IMG/VR virus record: IMGVR_UViG_3300027849_000451
Span: 1-43,976 of that record
Strand: one strand, 5' to 3'
DNA from: a virus
DNA length: 43,976 nucleotides
In this document: piece after piece, positions 9,112 to 17,618 of the stretch
Layout of the letters: each line of letters begins with the position of its first letter
Position numbering within the stretch: position 1 is the stretch's first letter
Translations under genes and position numbers: made by a program
The notes under the pieces: model-generated
The model's database searches: none
The model's input: the letters and a program-made list of their open reading frames with translations, nothing else
What the model was told of the DNA's origin: nothing

Positions 9112-9988
9112 AGGCTTTTTAATGTTTGCACACAACAACGAGGAGATAGATTATCTCAAGTTGGCTGTGACAAACGCATACTTAATCAAAAAGAATTGCG
9201 GCATACATGATATCACAGTAGTAACTAATCAACACAGTTATGATTACACTACTGAAATACTCGGCAAAGAATTTGTACACCATGCAATATCTAATATTGT
9301 AATTACAGAAAAAGATAAAAACTTTAAACGTAGTAATACTAGGCTATACAAAGATACCAGTCATACAAGCAAGCCGTTGCCCTTCTACAACGTGGACAGG
9401 TGTGATGCATACAATATGTCGCCCTATGACGAAACTATACTAATAGACGCTGATTACTTAATACTAAGTGACACGTTAAACAGTTGTTGGGACCATGAAA
9501 ATGAATTTATGATGAACTGGTCATACGAAGATATAATGTCAGAACGTAATGACGACACTCTACGCAGATTAAGTCCGACAGGTATAACAATGTATTGGGC
9601 CACAGTAGTGTACTTTCGTAAAACAGAATTTGCAGAACAGATGTTTGAAACTGTTAAGCATGTTAGAGACAACAGAGAATTTTATCAAGACGTTTACAAG
9701 TGGCCCGGGTCACTGTACCGTAATGACTACAGTTTTAGTGTAGCGGCACACATGCTCGGCGGGTTTGTAGATAAAGGTATACCACAACTACCAGTACCAC
9801 ACTTATACAAAACATTTGATACTGATGACGTTCACAGTGCTCCAGCACTAAATGAACTCATTTTTTATCTAGAGAAACCTAAAAGTTTAGGCGACTTTAT
9901 GTTGTGTAGGTGGAGAGGACTTGATGTTCACGTAATGAACAAGTGGGCAATAAACAGAATAAGCAAGGAACTATTACGATATGTCTGA
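9104..9988 (+). CDS. GT-A type glycosyltransferase-like protein
   Basis: A 294-residue protein whose start ATG overlaps the previous gene by 8 bases. The N-terminus (GFLMFAHNNEEIDYLKLAVTNAYLIK) fits a nucleotide-binding Rossmann-like first half. MSPYDETILIDADYLIL carries a DxD motif (DAD, 115-117) of the kind that binds the metal and sugar nucleotide in GT-A enzymes. A later YFRKTEFAEQMFETVKHV helix and PVPHLYK segment fit the GT8-like layout. It is paralogous in architecture to the 11591-12454 gene (same SPYDET-[I/V]-x-[I/L]-D-x-D core). Probable cytoplasmic sugar transferase; donor and acceptor unknown. Confidence 0.75.
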   Translation: MSKGFLMFAHNNEEIDYLKLAVTNAYLIKKNCGIHDITVVTNQHSYDYTTEILGKEFVHHAISNIVITEKDKNFKRSNTRLYKDTSHTSKPLPFYNVDRCDAYNMSPYDETILIDADYLILSDTLNSCWDHENEFMMNWSYEDIMSERNDDTLRRLSPTGITMYWATVVYFRKTEFAEQMFETVKHVRDNREFYQDVYKWPGSLYRNDYSFSVAAHMLGGFVDKGIPQLPVPHLYKTFDTDDVHSAPALNELIFYLEKPKSLGDFMLCRWRGLDVHVMNKWAINRISKELLRYV

Positions 9989-10187
9989 TTTAAGAGATAA
10001 GATAAACAGTAGAATGGACCAGCTACAAGAATGGATGGAAAGTAACTATCACTTGAAGCACAGTGATAAAGTATACGAACACACATTAAACATCAGCAAG
10101 TTTTGGAGTGTCCTGTCAGAAGAAGACAGAGATTATATCCAGGCATCGCAGATGGCATGTGATGACAAAATTGAATGGAAGTTGTAG
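9981..10187 (+). CDS. Small conserved helical phage protein
   Basis: A 68-residue charged protein beginning at an ATG that overlaps the stop of the preceding glycosyltransferase gene by 8 bases. It reads as two or three amphipathic helices (DLRDKINSRMDQLQEWMESN and HTLNISKFWSVLSEEDRDYI). I recall short proteins of this type, with the W-x-VLS-E-x-D-[RK]-DYI segment, in T4-like marine phages. No function is known to me. Its last base overlaps the likely GTG start of the next gene. Confidence 0.65.
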   Translation: MSDLRDKINSRMDQLQEWMESNYHLKHSDKVYEHTLNISKFWSVLSEEDRDYIQASQMACDDKIEWKL

Positions 10188-11431
10188 TGATTGAAAAACT
10201 TGTACATTATTATACACATCAATCGCAGATGGAAGACCGTAGTATGTTTTACATTGGCGAGTTTGATAATAAATTTTGTACACATAATTTAGACCATTAT
10301 AATATTACCAAGTTAAAAGAATACGGCATTGAGGCAAAGTTGCGACAAGTTAAGTCATTTGTATTAAAGCAACTAATGGAAGCAAACGCCAGAAGAAATA
10401 ATATAACGTACATAGTAGATCTAGGTTTCAGAGTGTACCCTTGGTATGATATAGACTGTACAGAACTGGAAACAATGATTGACCAATTCGCAGACGTAAA
10501 AGGATTTGACAAATTAAAGTGGCGATTTTCAAACGGATATGATCTATACGGAGTAGGCGAACAAGAACGAATTGACTGGTTTAAACACGCAACAAGAAAA
10601 GTAAAACAAGAAAACATTATTATGGACTTGGTAAATTATGATGTAGTAGATGCATACAGGCAAGCATTACCAAACGCAACCATAAACTATTATTCTATAT
10701 ACTTTTCTAGAATGGTTTACAGTAACTTAGCCCACGACACTGTTTACGAACAAACAACAAATGCAAAACCATATCACATACTATCGCTGAATAACATTGT
10801 AAAAGAGCACAGAAATACAATTACTAATTTATGTAAGCAACATGAAGATAAATGCAAGTACACCTACGTAGGAAAGGATCCTTTCTCTGTGCGTGATCCA
10901 GACTTAAACATTGTGCAAGACAGACCGGATTATAAATTAATGAACTCTGCATACACATACGTTAGTACCGAAACATTTTTTGACCACACAGAAATATTTA
11001 ATTATGACCACGCACCTTATGTTTCTAGATTACACTCAGACGATATAACGTATGCATACATCACAGAGAAAAGTTTAAAGTCTGCATTTTTTAAATTACC
11101 AATGCTGATATGTGGATTACCCGGAAGTTTAAAAACATGGAAACGTTTAGGATTTGAAAGTTTTCCAGAGTTCTTTGATGAGTCATACGATGAAATGATA
11201 GATACTACACAACGAATGGATAAAGTAAAAGAAGAACTATTAAAGATAATACACACACCTACAAGTGTATTGCACGAACTTTTTACAAGTACAGCAGTGC
11301 AAGAAAAGTTAGAACGTAATCAACAAAAGTTTTTTGAACATTATAGAAATTATTTAAAGTACCATACGTTTAATTTTAACGAAGGTATACATCCGCTAAT
11401 GGATAAAGTTATGGAGAAACAACTTGGCTAA
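10187..11431 (+). CDS. Unknown phage protein with C-terminal ITEKSLK/GFESFPEF motifs
   Basis: A 414-residue protein if it starts at GTG 10187, which overlaps the preceding TAG by one base and has GGAAG upstream. An ATG at 10175 would give 418 residues with a 13-base overlap. The C-terminal third holds YAYITEKSLKSAFFKLPML, a Gly-rich turn, then LGFESFPEFFDESYDEM. The same arrangement occurs in the 21296-22636 gene, so the two are paralogues. The pattern TEK-[ST]-x-K followed by a hydrophobic strand and LG-[FY]-x-[ST]-F is also seen in phage proteins sometimes annotated as glycosyltransferase-like. A sugar-transfer role is only an inference from location between glycosyltransferases. Confidence 0.7.
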   Translation: MIEKLVHYYTHQSQMEDRSMFYIGEFDNKFCTHNLDHYNITKLKEYGIEAKLRQVKSFVLKQLMEANARRNNITYIVDLGFRVYPWYDIDCTELETMIDQFADVKGFDKLKWRFSNGYDLYGVGEQERIDWFKHATRKVKQENIIMDLVNYDVVDAYRQALPNATINYYSIYFSRMVYSNLAHDTVYEQTTNAKPYHILSLNNIVKEHRNTITNLCKQHEDKCKYTYVGKDPFSVRDPDLNIVQDRPDYKLMNSAYTYVSTETFFDHTEIFNYDHAPYVSRLHSDDITYAYITEKSLKSAFFKLPMLICGLPGSLKTWKRLGFESFPEFFDESYDEMIDTTQRMDKVKEELLKIIHTPTSVLHELFTSTAVQEKLERNQQKFFEHYRNYLKYHTFNFNEGIHPLMDKVMEKQLG

Positions 11432-11594
11432 AGCACCAGAAGTAGGCGACAGAATTATACATAACGAACCTGGGTTCAATAGAACAAACGAGGGTGTAGT
11501 TGAGCAATTATTGTCAATGCAGTTTACATATAGAACAGACAAAGACCAGTCTCGTTTTTGCTTATACAAAGAAGATTGGAAATTAATAAAATGA
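11424..11594 (+). CDS. Small conserved phage protein, TTG start
   Basis: A 56-residue reading frame starting at TTG 11424 with GGAG at 11413-11416. It overlaps the preceding gene by 8 bases and its TGA overlaps the ATG of the next gene. The frame fills a gap that would otherwise be empty. The sequence has VGDRIIHNEPGFNRTNEGVV followed by a strand-rich half ending RFCLYKEDWKLI, a compact SH3-like beta pattern. I recall very similar short proteins in T4-like marine phages. Function unknown. The exact fit between neighbours and the ribosome site make it a real gene in my view. Confidence 0.7.
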   Translation: MAKAPEVGDRIIHNEPGFNRTNEGVVEQLLSMQFTYRTDKDQSRFCLYKEDWKLIK

Positions 11595-12454
11595 GCAAAG
11601 GGTATATTGTAATTGCACAGAATAACGACACTGTTGATTATTTAGAACAAGCGTATGCACTCGCACTGAATTTAAAACTAACACAGGGCAACGTAAGCAA
11701 TCTGACGGTGTGTGTTGACACCAAGACTAAAGCATTAATACAACCAAAACACAAAAGAATATTTGACCATATTGTTGATATACCGTGGGAAGACCATGCC
11801 GCTGATGCACAGTGGAAAATTAATAACAAGTGGAAATATTATTACATGTCGCCTTATGATGAGACAGTTATACTAGATACCGATATGATATTCCCATATG
11901 ATGTAAGCCATTGGTGGGAACATTTATCTCAGAGAGATGTGTGGGCATGTACTAATGTAAAAACATACCGAGACGAATTAGTAAACGATTTGCACTACAG
12001 ACTAGACATGAAAAGAAACAATATGCCTAATGTGTACACCGCATTCTTTTACTTTAAGAAGAGCGACCTAGCAAGTGAGTTGTTCAAAATGATACAGATT
12101 ATTTTTGAGAATTGGGAACGTATGTATTACAAATACATGCCAAAGGGTAAGCCAGAATGGTTAAGTGCTGACGTGGCATTTAGTTTGGCTATACAGTTAC
12201 TAGGCATAGAAGATGAATGTACTATGGATCATATAACAGACTTACCTACGTTTGTACACATGAAAAGTTTTGTACAAAACGTGCCCACTAGCGAAATGGA
12301 AGATAACTGGACTGACAGTATTCCCACATATTATAAATCATATAACAATTTTAAAGTAGGTAACTTTCAGATAACACAACCTTTCCACTATGTAGATAAG
12401 ACATGGATGACTAAGGATAAAATACAACAGATGGAAATTGAGGTAAACAAATGA
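11591..12454 (+). CDS. GT-A type glycosyltransferase-like protein
   Basis: A 287-residue protein starting at ATG 11591, which overlaps the stop of the small gene before it. It is similar in layout to the 9104-9988 protein: an N-terminal GYIVIAQNNDTVDYLEQAYALA segment, then MSPYDETVILDTDMIFP with a DxD motif (DTD, 96-98), then YFKKSDLASELFKMIQIIF and a final helix-rich part. These features fit a GT-A, GT8-like sugar transferase acting in the cytoplasm. The gene before it in the same class uses DAD. Acceptor and donor cannot be read from sequence. The 3' end overlaps the next gene by 4 bases (ATGA). Confidence 0.75.
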   Translation: MSKGYIVIAQNNDTVDYLEQAYALALNLKLTQGNVSNLTVCVDTKTKALIQPKHKRIFDHIVDIPWEDHAADAQWKINNKWKYYYMSPYDETVILDTDMIFPYDVSHWWEHLSQRDVWACTNVKTYRDELVNDLHYRLDMKRNNMPNVYTAFFYFKKSDLASELFKMIQIIFENWERMYYKYMPKGKPEWLSADVAFSLAIQLLGIEDECTMDHITDLPTFVHMKSFVQNVPTSEMEDNWTDSIPTYYKSYNNFKVGNFQITQPFHYVDKTWMTKDKIQQMEIEVNK

Positions 12455-13056
12455 GTGAATTAACACCAGGCGAAAGACTAGCATTGGCAAAGAAAGAAAT
12501 TAAGGGCGATTACAAAGATGTAATAGTAGCAAACCAAGAACACACATACATGGTGTATCAGCCGGACGGTAACATACTATACAAAGGGTTAACAGAACCT
12601 GATATGTCAACGTATGTCGATTGCAAATCGTATAAGTTTAACACTCGGGATGTTGCTATAACTGACCAACAAGGTAAAAGTATTGCACAGTTTATTATAC
12701 ACGAAGACGAGCATGAGGTGTGCCATATTAAAGTACGAAGTTTAGAAGTTGCTAAAACAAAAGCATCTAGGGACTTCTTATCTGAGATAACATCAACTTC
12801 AAAAGCGTATGATATTTTATTCTCTACAACAAAGAACGATTGGAAGATTAGTAAAAATGCAAAGTTAGTATTGAAACAACCGATGAGTTTTTATGTTACA
12901 CCTCTCAAAGATCCGCATATCTTATTAGAACGTATAGTAGTAAGCCCTGAAATGTTTAAAGATAGTAATGTAGTAAAGATAAAACACAAAGATACGTTGC
13001 CAGAAGCGTATAGTGTGTACACTCACAAGATTTTCGAGAACTACAGTATTAAATAA
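12451..13056 (+). CDS. Phage protein of unknown function
   Basis: A 201-residue protein that begins in an ATGA overlap with the preceding gene. After a helical start (GERLALAKKEIKGDYKDVI) it is predominantly beta-type: TYMVYQPDGNILYKG, CKSYKFNTRDVAITD, KSIAQFIIHEDEHEVCHIKV. The C-terminal half is beta-type too and rich in lysine. No signal peptide, membrane helix or enzyme motif is visible. It is the last gene of its block: a late-promoter octamer begins at its stop codon region and drives the next gene. I do not recognise the family. Confidence 0.6.
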   Translation: MSELTPGERLALAKKEIKGDYKDVIVANQEHTYMVYQPDGNILYKGLTEPDMSTYVDCKSYKFNTRDVAITDQQGKSIAQFIIHEDEHEVCHIKVRSLEVAKTKASRDFLSEITSTSKAYDILFSTTKNDWKISKNAKLVLKQPMSFYVTPLKDPHILLERIVVSPEMFKDSNVVKIKHKDTLPEAYSVYTHKIFENYSIK

Positions 13057-13064
13057 GATAAATA
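13057..13064 (+). promoter_or_regulatory. T4-like late promoter octamer GATAAATA
   Basis: Exact GATAAATA immediately after the stop of the preceding gene. Predicted +1 near 13070 gives a 23-base leader containing CAGGA (13081-13085) before ATG 13093, so this one would make a conventional leadered mRNA. Confidence 0.65.
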
Positions 13065-13092
13065 TTGCTATAGCGAAACACAGGACACGCAC

Positions 13093-14097
13093 ATGGCAAA
13101 AATTGATGTTACCGAACTAGATATATTCTATATCAGTTATGACGAACCCAACTGCGAAGAACATTGGGCAGACTTACTAAACAAGGTGCCTTGGGCAAAG
13201 CGAGTACACGGAGTTAAAGGCTTCGATGCCGCACATAAGGCTTGTGCCGAGCAATCAGATACAGATAGATTCATTACCGTAGACGGTGACAACATTGTAA
13301 TGGATGACTTCTTCGAACAAGAACTTGACGTACCAGAAACCGACCATGATGGTAATGACATCAGCAAATGTATCTTTAGTTGGAATGCTAAAAACATTCT
13401 TAACGGATTAGTGTACGGTAACGGTGGACTTAAATGTTGGCCCACAGAGTATACTAAAAGCATTAACACACATGAAGCCGCAACAGACGGTGAGGGTATG
13501 GAGTTTTGCTGGAAGTTAGATTACATTCAACTTAACGACACATTTAGTGAAGTACACCAAACAGCAAGTCCTTTCCAAGCCTTCAGAGCAGGGTTTAGGG
13601 AAGGTGTTAAAATGAGTACTGACCAAGGTAAACGTGTAGCACCAGACGAGTTTAAAGAGAAGATTTGGTATGGTAACTACAACAGATTACAAACATGGTG
13701 CAACATAGGCAGTGATGTAGAGAATGGTATATGGGCTATCTACGGAGCAAGACTTGGTTGTAAAATGACAGTGCTTAGTGATTGGGACACTAACAAAATA
13801 TCAGACTACGAGTGGTTTAAAGATTTCTTTAATAACGAAGTTGCACCTGAGTTCGACGGATTAAATGATATGACTTGTCGTTATAGTAAATTACAATGGG
13901 ATAGTGCTATGCTACACAAAAGAGTTTGTAGCATAGGCAGAGAGTTAAACACAGACATAAACTCTATGATGTTGTTTGACCCCAGTAAGGAGATGTGTAA
14001 GTTCTTCAAACAAACTTATGTGAATCCTAGACGTTGGGGTGCAATGATTAGAGAGAAACAGATCCAGGACTTACTGGAAAAAGGTTTAATACAATGA
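13093..14097 (+). CDS. GT-A glycosyltransferase-like protein, single-copy relative of the repeat giant
   Basis: A 334-residue protein. The N-terminus LDIFYISYDEPNCEEHWADL is followed by VHGVKGFDAAHKACAE and RFITVDGDNIV, with a DxD motif (DGD, 64-66). Next comes SWNAKNILNGLVYGNGGLKCWP, a pattern typical of a phage GT-A family. The same order (HGV-x-G...AHKAC, then TVDxD, then a GNGG/GYGGVK strand) recurs in the last unit of the 1731-residue protein at 36490-41685, so the two are homologous. A long C-terminal half (FQAFRAGFREGVK onward) also matches that protein's C-terminus (STWRSAFRECVK). Probable sugar transferase; substrate unknown. Driven by the promoter at 13057. Confidence 0.78.
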   Translation: MAKIDVTELDIFYISYDEPNCEEHWADLLNKVPWAKRVHGVKGFDAAHKACAEQSDTDRFITVDGDNIVMDDFFEQELDVPETDHDGNDISKCIFSWNAKNILNGLVYGNGGLKCWPTEYTKSINTHEAATDGEGMEFCWKLDYIQLNDTFSEVHQTASPFQAFRAGFREGVKMSTDQGKRVAPDEFKEKIWYGNYNRLQTWCNIGSDVENGIWAIYGARLGCKMTVLSDWDTNKISDYEWFKDFFNNEVAPEFDGLNDMTCRYSKLQWDSAMLHKRVCSIGRELNTDINSMMLFDPSKEMCKFFKQTYVNPRRWGAMIREKQIQDLLEKGLIQ

Positions 14098-14252
14098 GAC
14101 AACTTTGGCGCCTTTGGGCTAAAGCCATTGGCGAAAAGGAAGGAACAACTGACGCTGAAGCAGACAAGATAGCATTAATCAGAACAGTAATTGTATTAGT
14201 AAATTTCATCACATGCTTTGTTATTATTGCAGGGAACATACATAATTGGTAA
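14094..14252 (+). CDS. 52-residue single-span membrane protein
   Basis: ATG 14094 overlaps the preceding TGA (ATGA) and the TAA at 14250-14252 overlaps the next ATG (TAATG). The protein starts MRQLWRLWAKAIGEKEG, then a charged helix, then a hydrophobic stretch (TVIVLVNFITCFVIIAGNI, about 31-49) long enough to cross a membrane. The C-terminus is short and polar. I recall short proteins with this W-x-x-WAKA-[IL]-GEKE opening in marine T4-like phages. Function unknown; an inner-membrane location is inferred. It is easily missed because of its size. Confidence 0.75.
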   Translation: MRQLWRLWAKAIGEKEGTTDAEADKIALIRTVIVLVNFITCFVIIAGNIHNW

Positions 14253-15889
14253 TGAGTATATACGACCAAGCCGCAGATAAGGCAGAAAAACAACTAGACG
14301 CTATTAGCCCTACTATGTGTTATGCAAAGTGGAGCCAAGTGTCTATGCACTTAACTAATGGCACAACACATAGTTGCTATCACCCACCTACACATAAAAT
14401 TCCATTAGAAGAACTAGCAAAGAATGTTTCAGCATTACATAATACAGAAGAGAAGAAAGACCAACGCAGACAAATGCTTAAAGGCGAGAAGCCGGACGGT
14501 TGTAGTTATTGCTGGAACATAGAAGACACTGGCGCAAGAAGTGACCGGGTATATCGCAGTGGCGAGTACTGGGCACAGGACAGTAAAGAAGATATTATGG
14601 ATGCTGGTGCTAGTGGCAATATTAATCCACGTTATGTGGAAGTAAACTTTAATCAAGCATGTAACTTTAAGTGTAGTTATTGTTCACCGCATTTAAGTAC
14701 AGCATGGCAAGAAGAGATTGACGAGTTCGGCGAGTACCCAACTACAGCACCGCACAACAATGTAGAGAGTTTAGATCGTAAAGGGCTTATGCCACTTAAA
14801 CTTAGCCAAGATAACAATCCTTATGTTACAGCGTTTTGGAAGTGGTGGCCTGAGATGTATAAGACACTACGAGTATTTAGAATGACAGGCGGTGAGCCGT
14901 TAATGGATAAGAATACTTTTAAGGTACTAGACTATGTACTAGACAATCCTAATAAAGATTTAGAGTTAAGTATAACATCAAACATGTGTCCTGTCAACGA
15001 TGCATTGTTTGTAAAGTTTTTGAATGCAGTTAAGAAGATGGACAATGTACAGCATGGCGCTGAAGTATATGTAACAGATCCGCTCGACGGCACTGACTGG
15101 CAAACATGGCAACATTCTATTATAGGTGAGGACGCAAAGCGTTACCACAGCAGTGAGCTACCTGTAATTGAGCGTGAAGCAATACCGCAGACATTCCTGC
15201 AAGTTGGACAGTGTGAGGAACAAGATAACAATAGTTTCACATACATATACGAATACAACGACAAAGCATACCATAACTTTAGTGTGTTCTGTAGTCTAGA
15301 CGGCTGGGGTGAACAAGCGGAGTATATGCGTAGTGGCATGGACTTCGATACTGTTTGGAATAACTGTCACAGGTTTTTAGACGAAACACGATTCACAAGT
15401 ATCAATTTCATTAATACATTTAACTGTTTAAGTGTAACAAGTTTTAAAGAATTCTTACAAGGCATACTAGACCTTAGAGAAAAGTGGAGCAAAGAGGTTC
15501 AGTACTCGATGGGCTGGGAAGTTCCTGAACAACGTATATGGTTCGATGTTCCATTGCTCCGAGCTCCTGCTTGGCAAAGCATACAAGTATTGCCAGGGCA
15601 GTATCAAGAGTATATGCAAGAAGCAATACAGTTTATGGAACAAAATAAAGCCAACGAAGAGTATGTAGATTACAAAGGCTTTAAGGATTTTGAGATAGCA
15701 AAGGTAAAGCGAAACTTAGAGTTTATGAAAGCAGAGCTACCACATGATAAACTAATAAGAGACCGTGCAGACTTTTATAAGTTTTTTACAGAACATGACA
15801 GACGAAGAAATACAAATTACTTAGCAACGTTTCCAGAGATGCACGACTTCTGGTTTATGTGTGAGGAAGCAGAGGCATTGAATGGATAA
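14252..15889 (+). CDS. Radical SAM protein 1 with N-terminal twitch-like cysteine region
   Basis: A 545-residue protein starting at ATG 14252; an upstream TTG (14246) is less likely because ATG 14252 forms a tight TAATG junction. The radical SAM cluster motif is CNFKCSYC (C137, C141, C144), which ligates the 4Fe-4S cluster that cleaves SAM. FRMTGGEPLMD is the GGE SAM-binding motif. Before the core, residues ~13-90 contain a second set of cysteines (MCYAKW, THSCYHPP, CSYCWNIED) resembling a half-SPASM (twitch) auxiliary cluster, here N-terminal. A ~90-residue insertion after the GGE motif, starting near DPLDGTDWQTW, distinguishes it from the others. Reaction and substrate unknown. Close in type to the 18215 gene. 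Confidence 0.88.
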   Translation: MSIYDQAADKAEKQLDAISPTMCYAKWSQVSMHLTNGTTHSCYHPPTHKIPLEELAKNVSALHNTEEKKDQRRQMLKGEKPDGCSYCWNIEDTGARSDRVYRSGEYWAQDSKEDIMDAGASGNINPRYVEVNFNQACNFKCSYCSPHLSTAWQEEIDEFGEYPTTAPHNNVESLDRKGLMPLKLSQDNNPYVTAFWKWWPEMYKTLRVFRMTGGEPLMDKNTFKVLDYVLDNPNKDLELSITSNMCPVNDALFVKFLNAVKKMDNVQHGAEVYVTDPLDGTDWQTWQHSIIGEDAKRYHSSELPVIEREAIPQTFLQVGQCEEQDNNSFTYIYEYNDKAYHNFSVFCSLDGWGEQAEYMRSGMDFDTVWNNCHRFLDETRFTSINFINTFNCLSVTSFKEFLQGILDLREKWSKEVQYSMGWEVPEQRIWFDVPLLRAPAWQSIQVLPGQYQEYMQEAIQFMEQNKANEEYVDYKGFKDFEIAKVKRNLEFMKAELPHDKLIRDRADFYKFFTEHDRRRNTNYLATFPEMHDFWFMCEEAEALNG

Positions 15890-16133
15890 GTTAATAAAAG
15901 CATTAAAGGAAGGCGTAGTAACAGTTGTGTTCGAAAAGATAGACACTAAGGAGATTAGGTCAATGGCTTGCACTCTAAATAGTGAAGTCGCAAATTTAAG
16001 TACGAGCATAACGAATCAATCACCTGACTGTTCTACAATTGTAATGTATGCATTAGATAGAAAGGCATGGAGAGATGTAAGAGTCAACACAATACAGAAG
16101 TGGTACATTGGGTACCCAGAGGAGAACACATAA
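15882..16133 (+). CDS. Small WYL_2/DUF2693-like protein
   Basis: An 83-residue protein whose ATG overlaps the preceding stop by 8 bases. It opens with LIKALKEGVVTVVFEKIDTK and ends with YALDRKAWRDVRVNTIQKWY. This is the layout of short phage proteins assigned to an Sm-like SH3 beta-barrel family (DUF2693/WYL_2): KALKEG, a beta hairpin, a T-x-N segment, a variable loop and a final DRKAWRxxRVxxI strand. Such proteins are often thought to bind nucleic acids or small ligands, without proof. It lies between radical SAM 1 and the SCP2-like gene, but no link to them is evident. Confidence 0.65.
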   Translation: MDKLIKALKEGVVTVVFEKIDTKEIRSMACTLNSEVANLSTSITNQSPDCSTIVMYALDRKAWRDVRVNTIQKWYIGYPEENT

Positions 16134-16456
16134 TGTTAGACTACGATAAAATTAAAACACAATTGGAAGAAAACTTCCAAGTACAAAAAGCAGATGGTAT
16201 TGATATTGACATTAATATTAATGTTATTAGTGAGACTAACGGTAAATTTTCTGTTAGTATTCACGACAAAGAATGTAGTATTGCACACAAGCAGTTAGAC
16301 AAATCAGATATCACTGTTGGGTTTGTTAATGAGGACACATTGTTAGAAATGTTCTTAGCAGGTGGCAATCCTATATCATTGGTAATGGGCGGCAAAATGA
16401 CGTTCAATGGCGACATGGCTAAAGGCAAAGAACTTAAAGGCTTGTTCGTCGAATAG
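16133..16456 (+). CDS. SCP2-like lipid-binding domain protein
   Basis: A 107-residue protein; ATG 16133 overlaps the preceding TAA (TAATG). The C-terminal half ITVGFVNEDTLLEMFLAGG, then MGGKMTFNGDMAKGKELKGLF, matches the end of SCP2 sterol-transfer domains: an acidic strand, a helix with -F-L-x-GG, then a GK-[ML]-x-[FI]-x-GD-M-x-K-[AG] segment. SCP2 domains form a hydrophobic pocket for fatty acyl or sterol-like ligands. The presence of such a domain close to metK and in a window with a desaturase hints at a lipid partner, but this is speculation. A 36-base gap follows before metK. Confidence 0.6.
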   Translation: MLDYDKIKTQLEENFQVQKADGIDIDININVISETNGKFSVSIHDKECSIAHKQLDKSDITVGFVNEDTLLEMFLAGGNPISLVMGGKMTFNGDMAKGKELKGLFVE

Positions 16457-16492
16457 TATAACTATTCTATATAAACTATAACGGAGAAATAA

Positions 16493-17593
16493 ATGTACGA
16501 ATTTACGAGCGAAAGTGTTAGTACTGGACATCCAGACAAGATAGCAGACTTAATTTCAGACAAGGTTGCTACTTACTTACTAGACAAAAACGTCACTCAC
16601 AGAGCGGCAATTGAAACACTTGTAACTACCAACATGGTAACGTTGGCGGGCGAATATAAATCGGATAACTTTGACAAAGATGTAATTGAGAAGATTGTCA
16701 GAGATACTGTAAAAGATATTGGTTACGAGCAAGACGGCTTCCATTGGAATACGTTAAGAGTGTATAATGAATTACACGGACAATCGCCTGACATCGCGAT
16801 GGGCACAGACGACTTTGGTGCAGGTGACCAAGGTATCATGTTTGGTTACGCATGTAACGAGACACCTGTCCATATGCCAAGTGCAATCTATTACAGTCAT
16901 GCAATATTAAAGTATATCGAGTCACAGAGACGTACTGGTGCGGATTGGATTGGCCCAGACAGTAAAGCACAAGTAACAATGGAATACAGTGACATTAACA
17001 CACCTGTCAGAGTCAGTAGAGTAGTGTGCAGTAGTCAGCACACAGAGGAATTTTCGCTAGACGTTACAAGACAGACATTGAAGGAGTTAGTTAAAATAGC
17101 ACTTGGCGGTGCCGGTGCGCCTATTGATGACCAGACGGAATATTTAATTAACCCAACAGGCAAATTTGTTATTGGTGGGCCTGACGGCGATACAGGACTT
17201 ACAGGGCGTAAGATTATTGTAGACACATACGGTGGCTATGCCCCGCATGGCGGCGGTGCGTTCAGCGGCAAGGACTGTACTAAGGTAGACAGAAGTGCGG
17301 CTTACATGGCACGTTACTTGGCAAAGAATATTGTGGCAAGTGGTAAAGCAGACAACTGTACTGTGCAACTAAGTTATGCTATCGGTGTTAAAGAGCCTAC
17401 TAGTGTGTATGTATATGCTGACGGTGATGTACGAAATGATATTACAGCAGAGATTAGGGCATTAGTTGATCTAACGCCTAAAGGTATTATCGATAAGTTT
17501 AAACTATTCGAGTTAGACCTTAGCGAAACTACAAACTACGGACACTTTGGCAAAGAAAGTATGCCTTGGGAAAACGTAGATTTGTTTGAATAA
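16493..17593 (+). CDS. metK: S-adenosylmethionine synthetase
   Basis: A 366-residue protein, slightly shorter than bacterial MetK (~384). Clear family motifs: FTSESVSTGHPDKIADLISD (H13, D15, K16 at the active site), GAGDQGIMFGYA (109-120), and GGGAFSGKDCTKVDRSAAY from residue 253, the phosphate-binding loop and Lys region. The enzyme makes SAM from ATP and methionine in the cytoplasm. GGAG (16483-16486) precedes ATG. The leader contains TATATAAAC, possibly a host-type -10, but no late octamer. It is flanked by genes for radical SAM proteins and is in the same window as a methyltransferase, so it likely supplies SAM during infection. Catalytic motifs are intact, so it should be active. Confidence 0.96.
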   Translation: MYEFTSESVSTGHPDKIADLISDKVATYLLDKNVTHRAAIETLVTTNMVTLAGEYKSDNFDKDVIEKIVRDTVKDIGYEQDGFHWNTLRVYNELHGQSPDIAMGTDDFGAGDQGIMFGYACNETPVHMPSAIYYSHAILKYIESQRRTGADWIGPDSKAQVTMEYSDINTPVRVSRVVCSSQHTEEFSLDVTRQTLKELVKIALGGAGAPIDDQTEYLINPTGKFVIGGPDGDTGLTGRKIIVDTYGGYAPHGGGAFSGKDCTKVDRSAAYMARYLAKNIVASGKADNCTVQLSYAIGVKEPTSVYVYADGDVRNDITAEIRALVDLTPKGIIDKFKLFELDLSETTNYGHFGKESMPWENVDLFE

Positions 17594-17605
17594 ATAACAT
17601 AATAG

Positions 17606-17613
17606 AGTAAATA
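17606..17613 (+). promoter_or_regulatory. Possible late promoter AGTAAATA, 5 bases from ATG
   Basis: AGTAAATA followed by TACAC and ATG 17619 repeats the octamer-N5-ATG geometry, with changes at the first two positions. An overlapping alternative, AATAAATA at 17589-17596 on the metK stop codon, would give a short leader instead. One of the two may be real. Confidence 0.35.
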
Positions 17614-17618
17614 TACAC

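Noticed and set aside
16460-16492. TATATAAAC ahead of metK as a host-type promoter
   Set aside because: Resembles a -10 box but no convincing -35 was seen; AT-rich phage spacers give such matches by chance.
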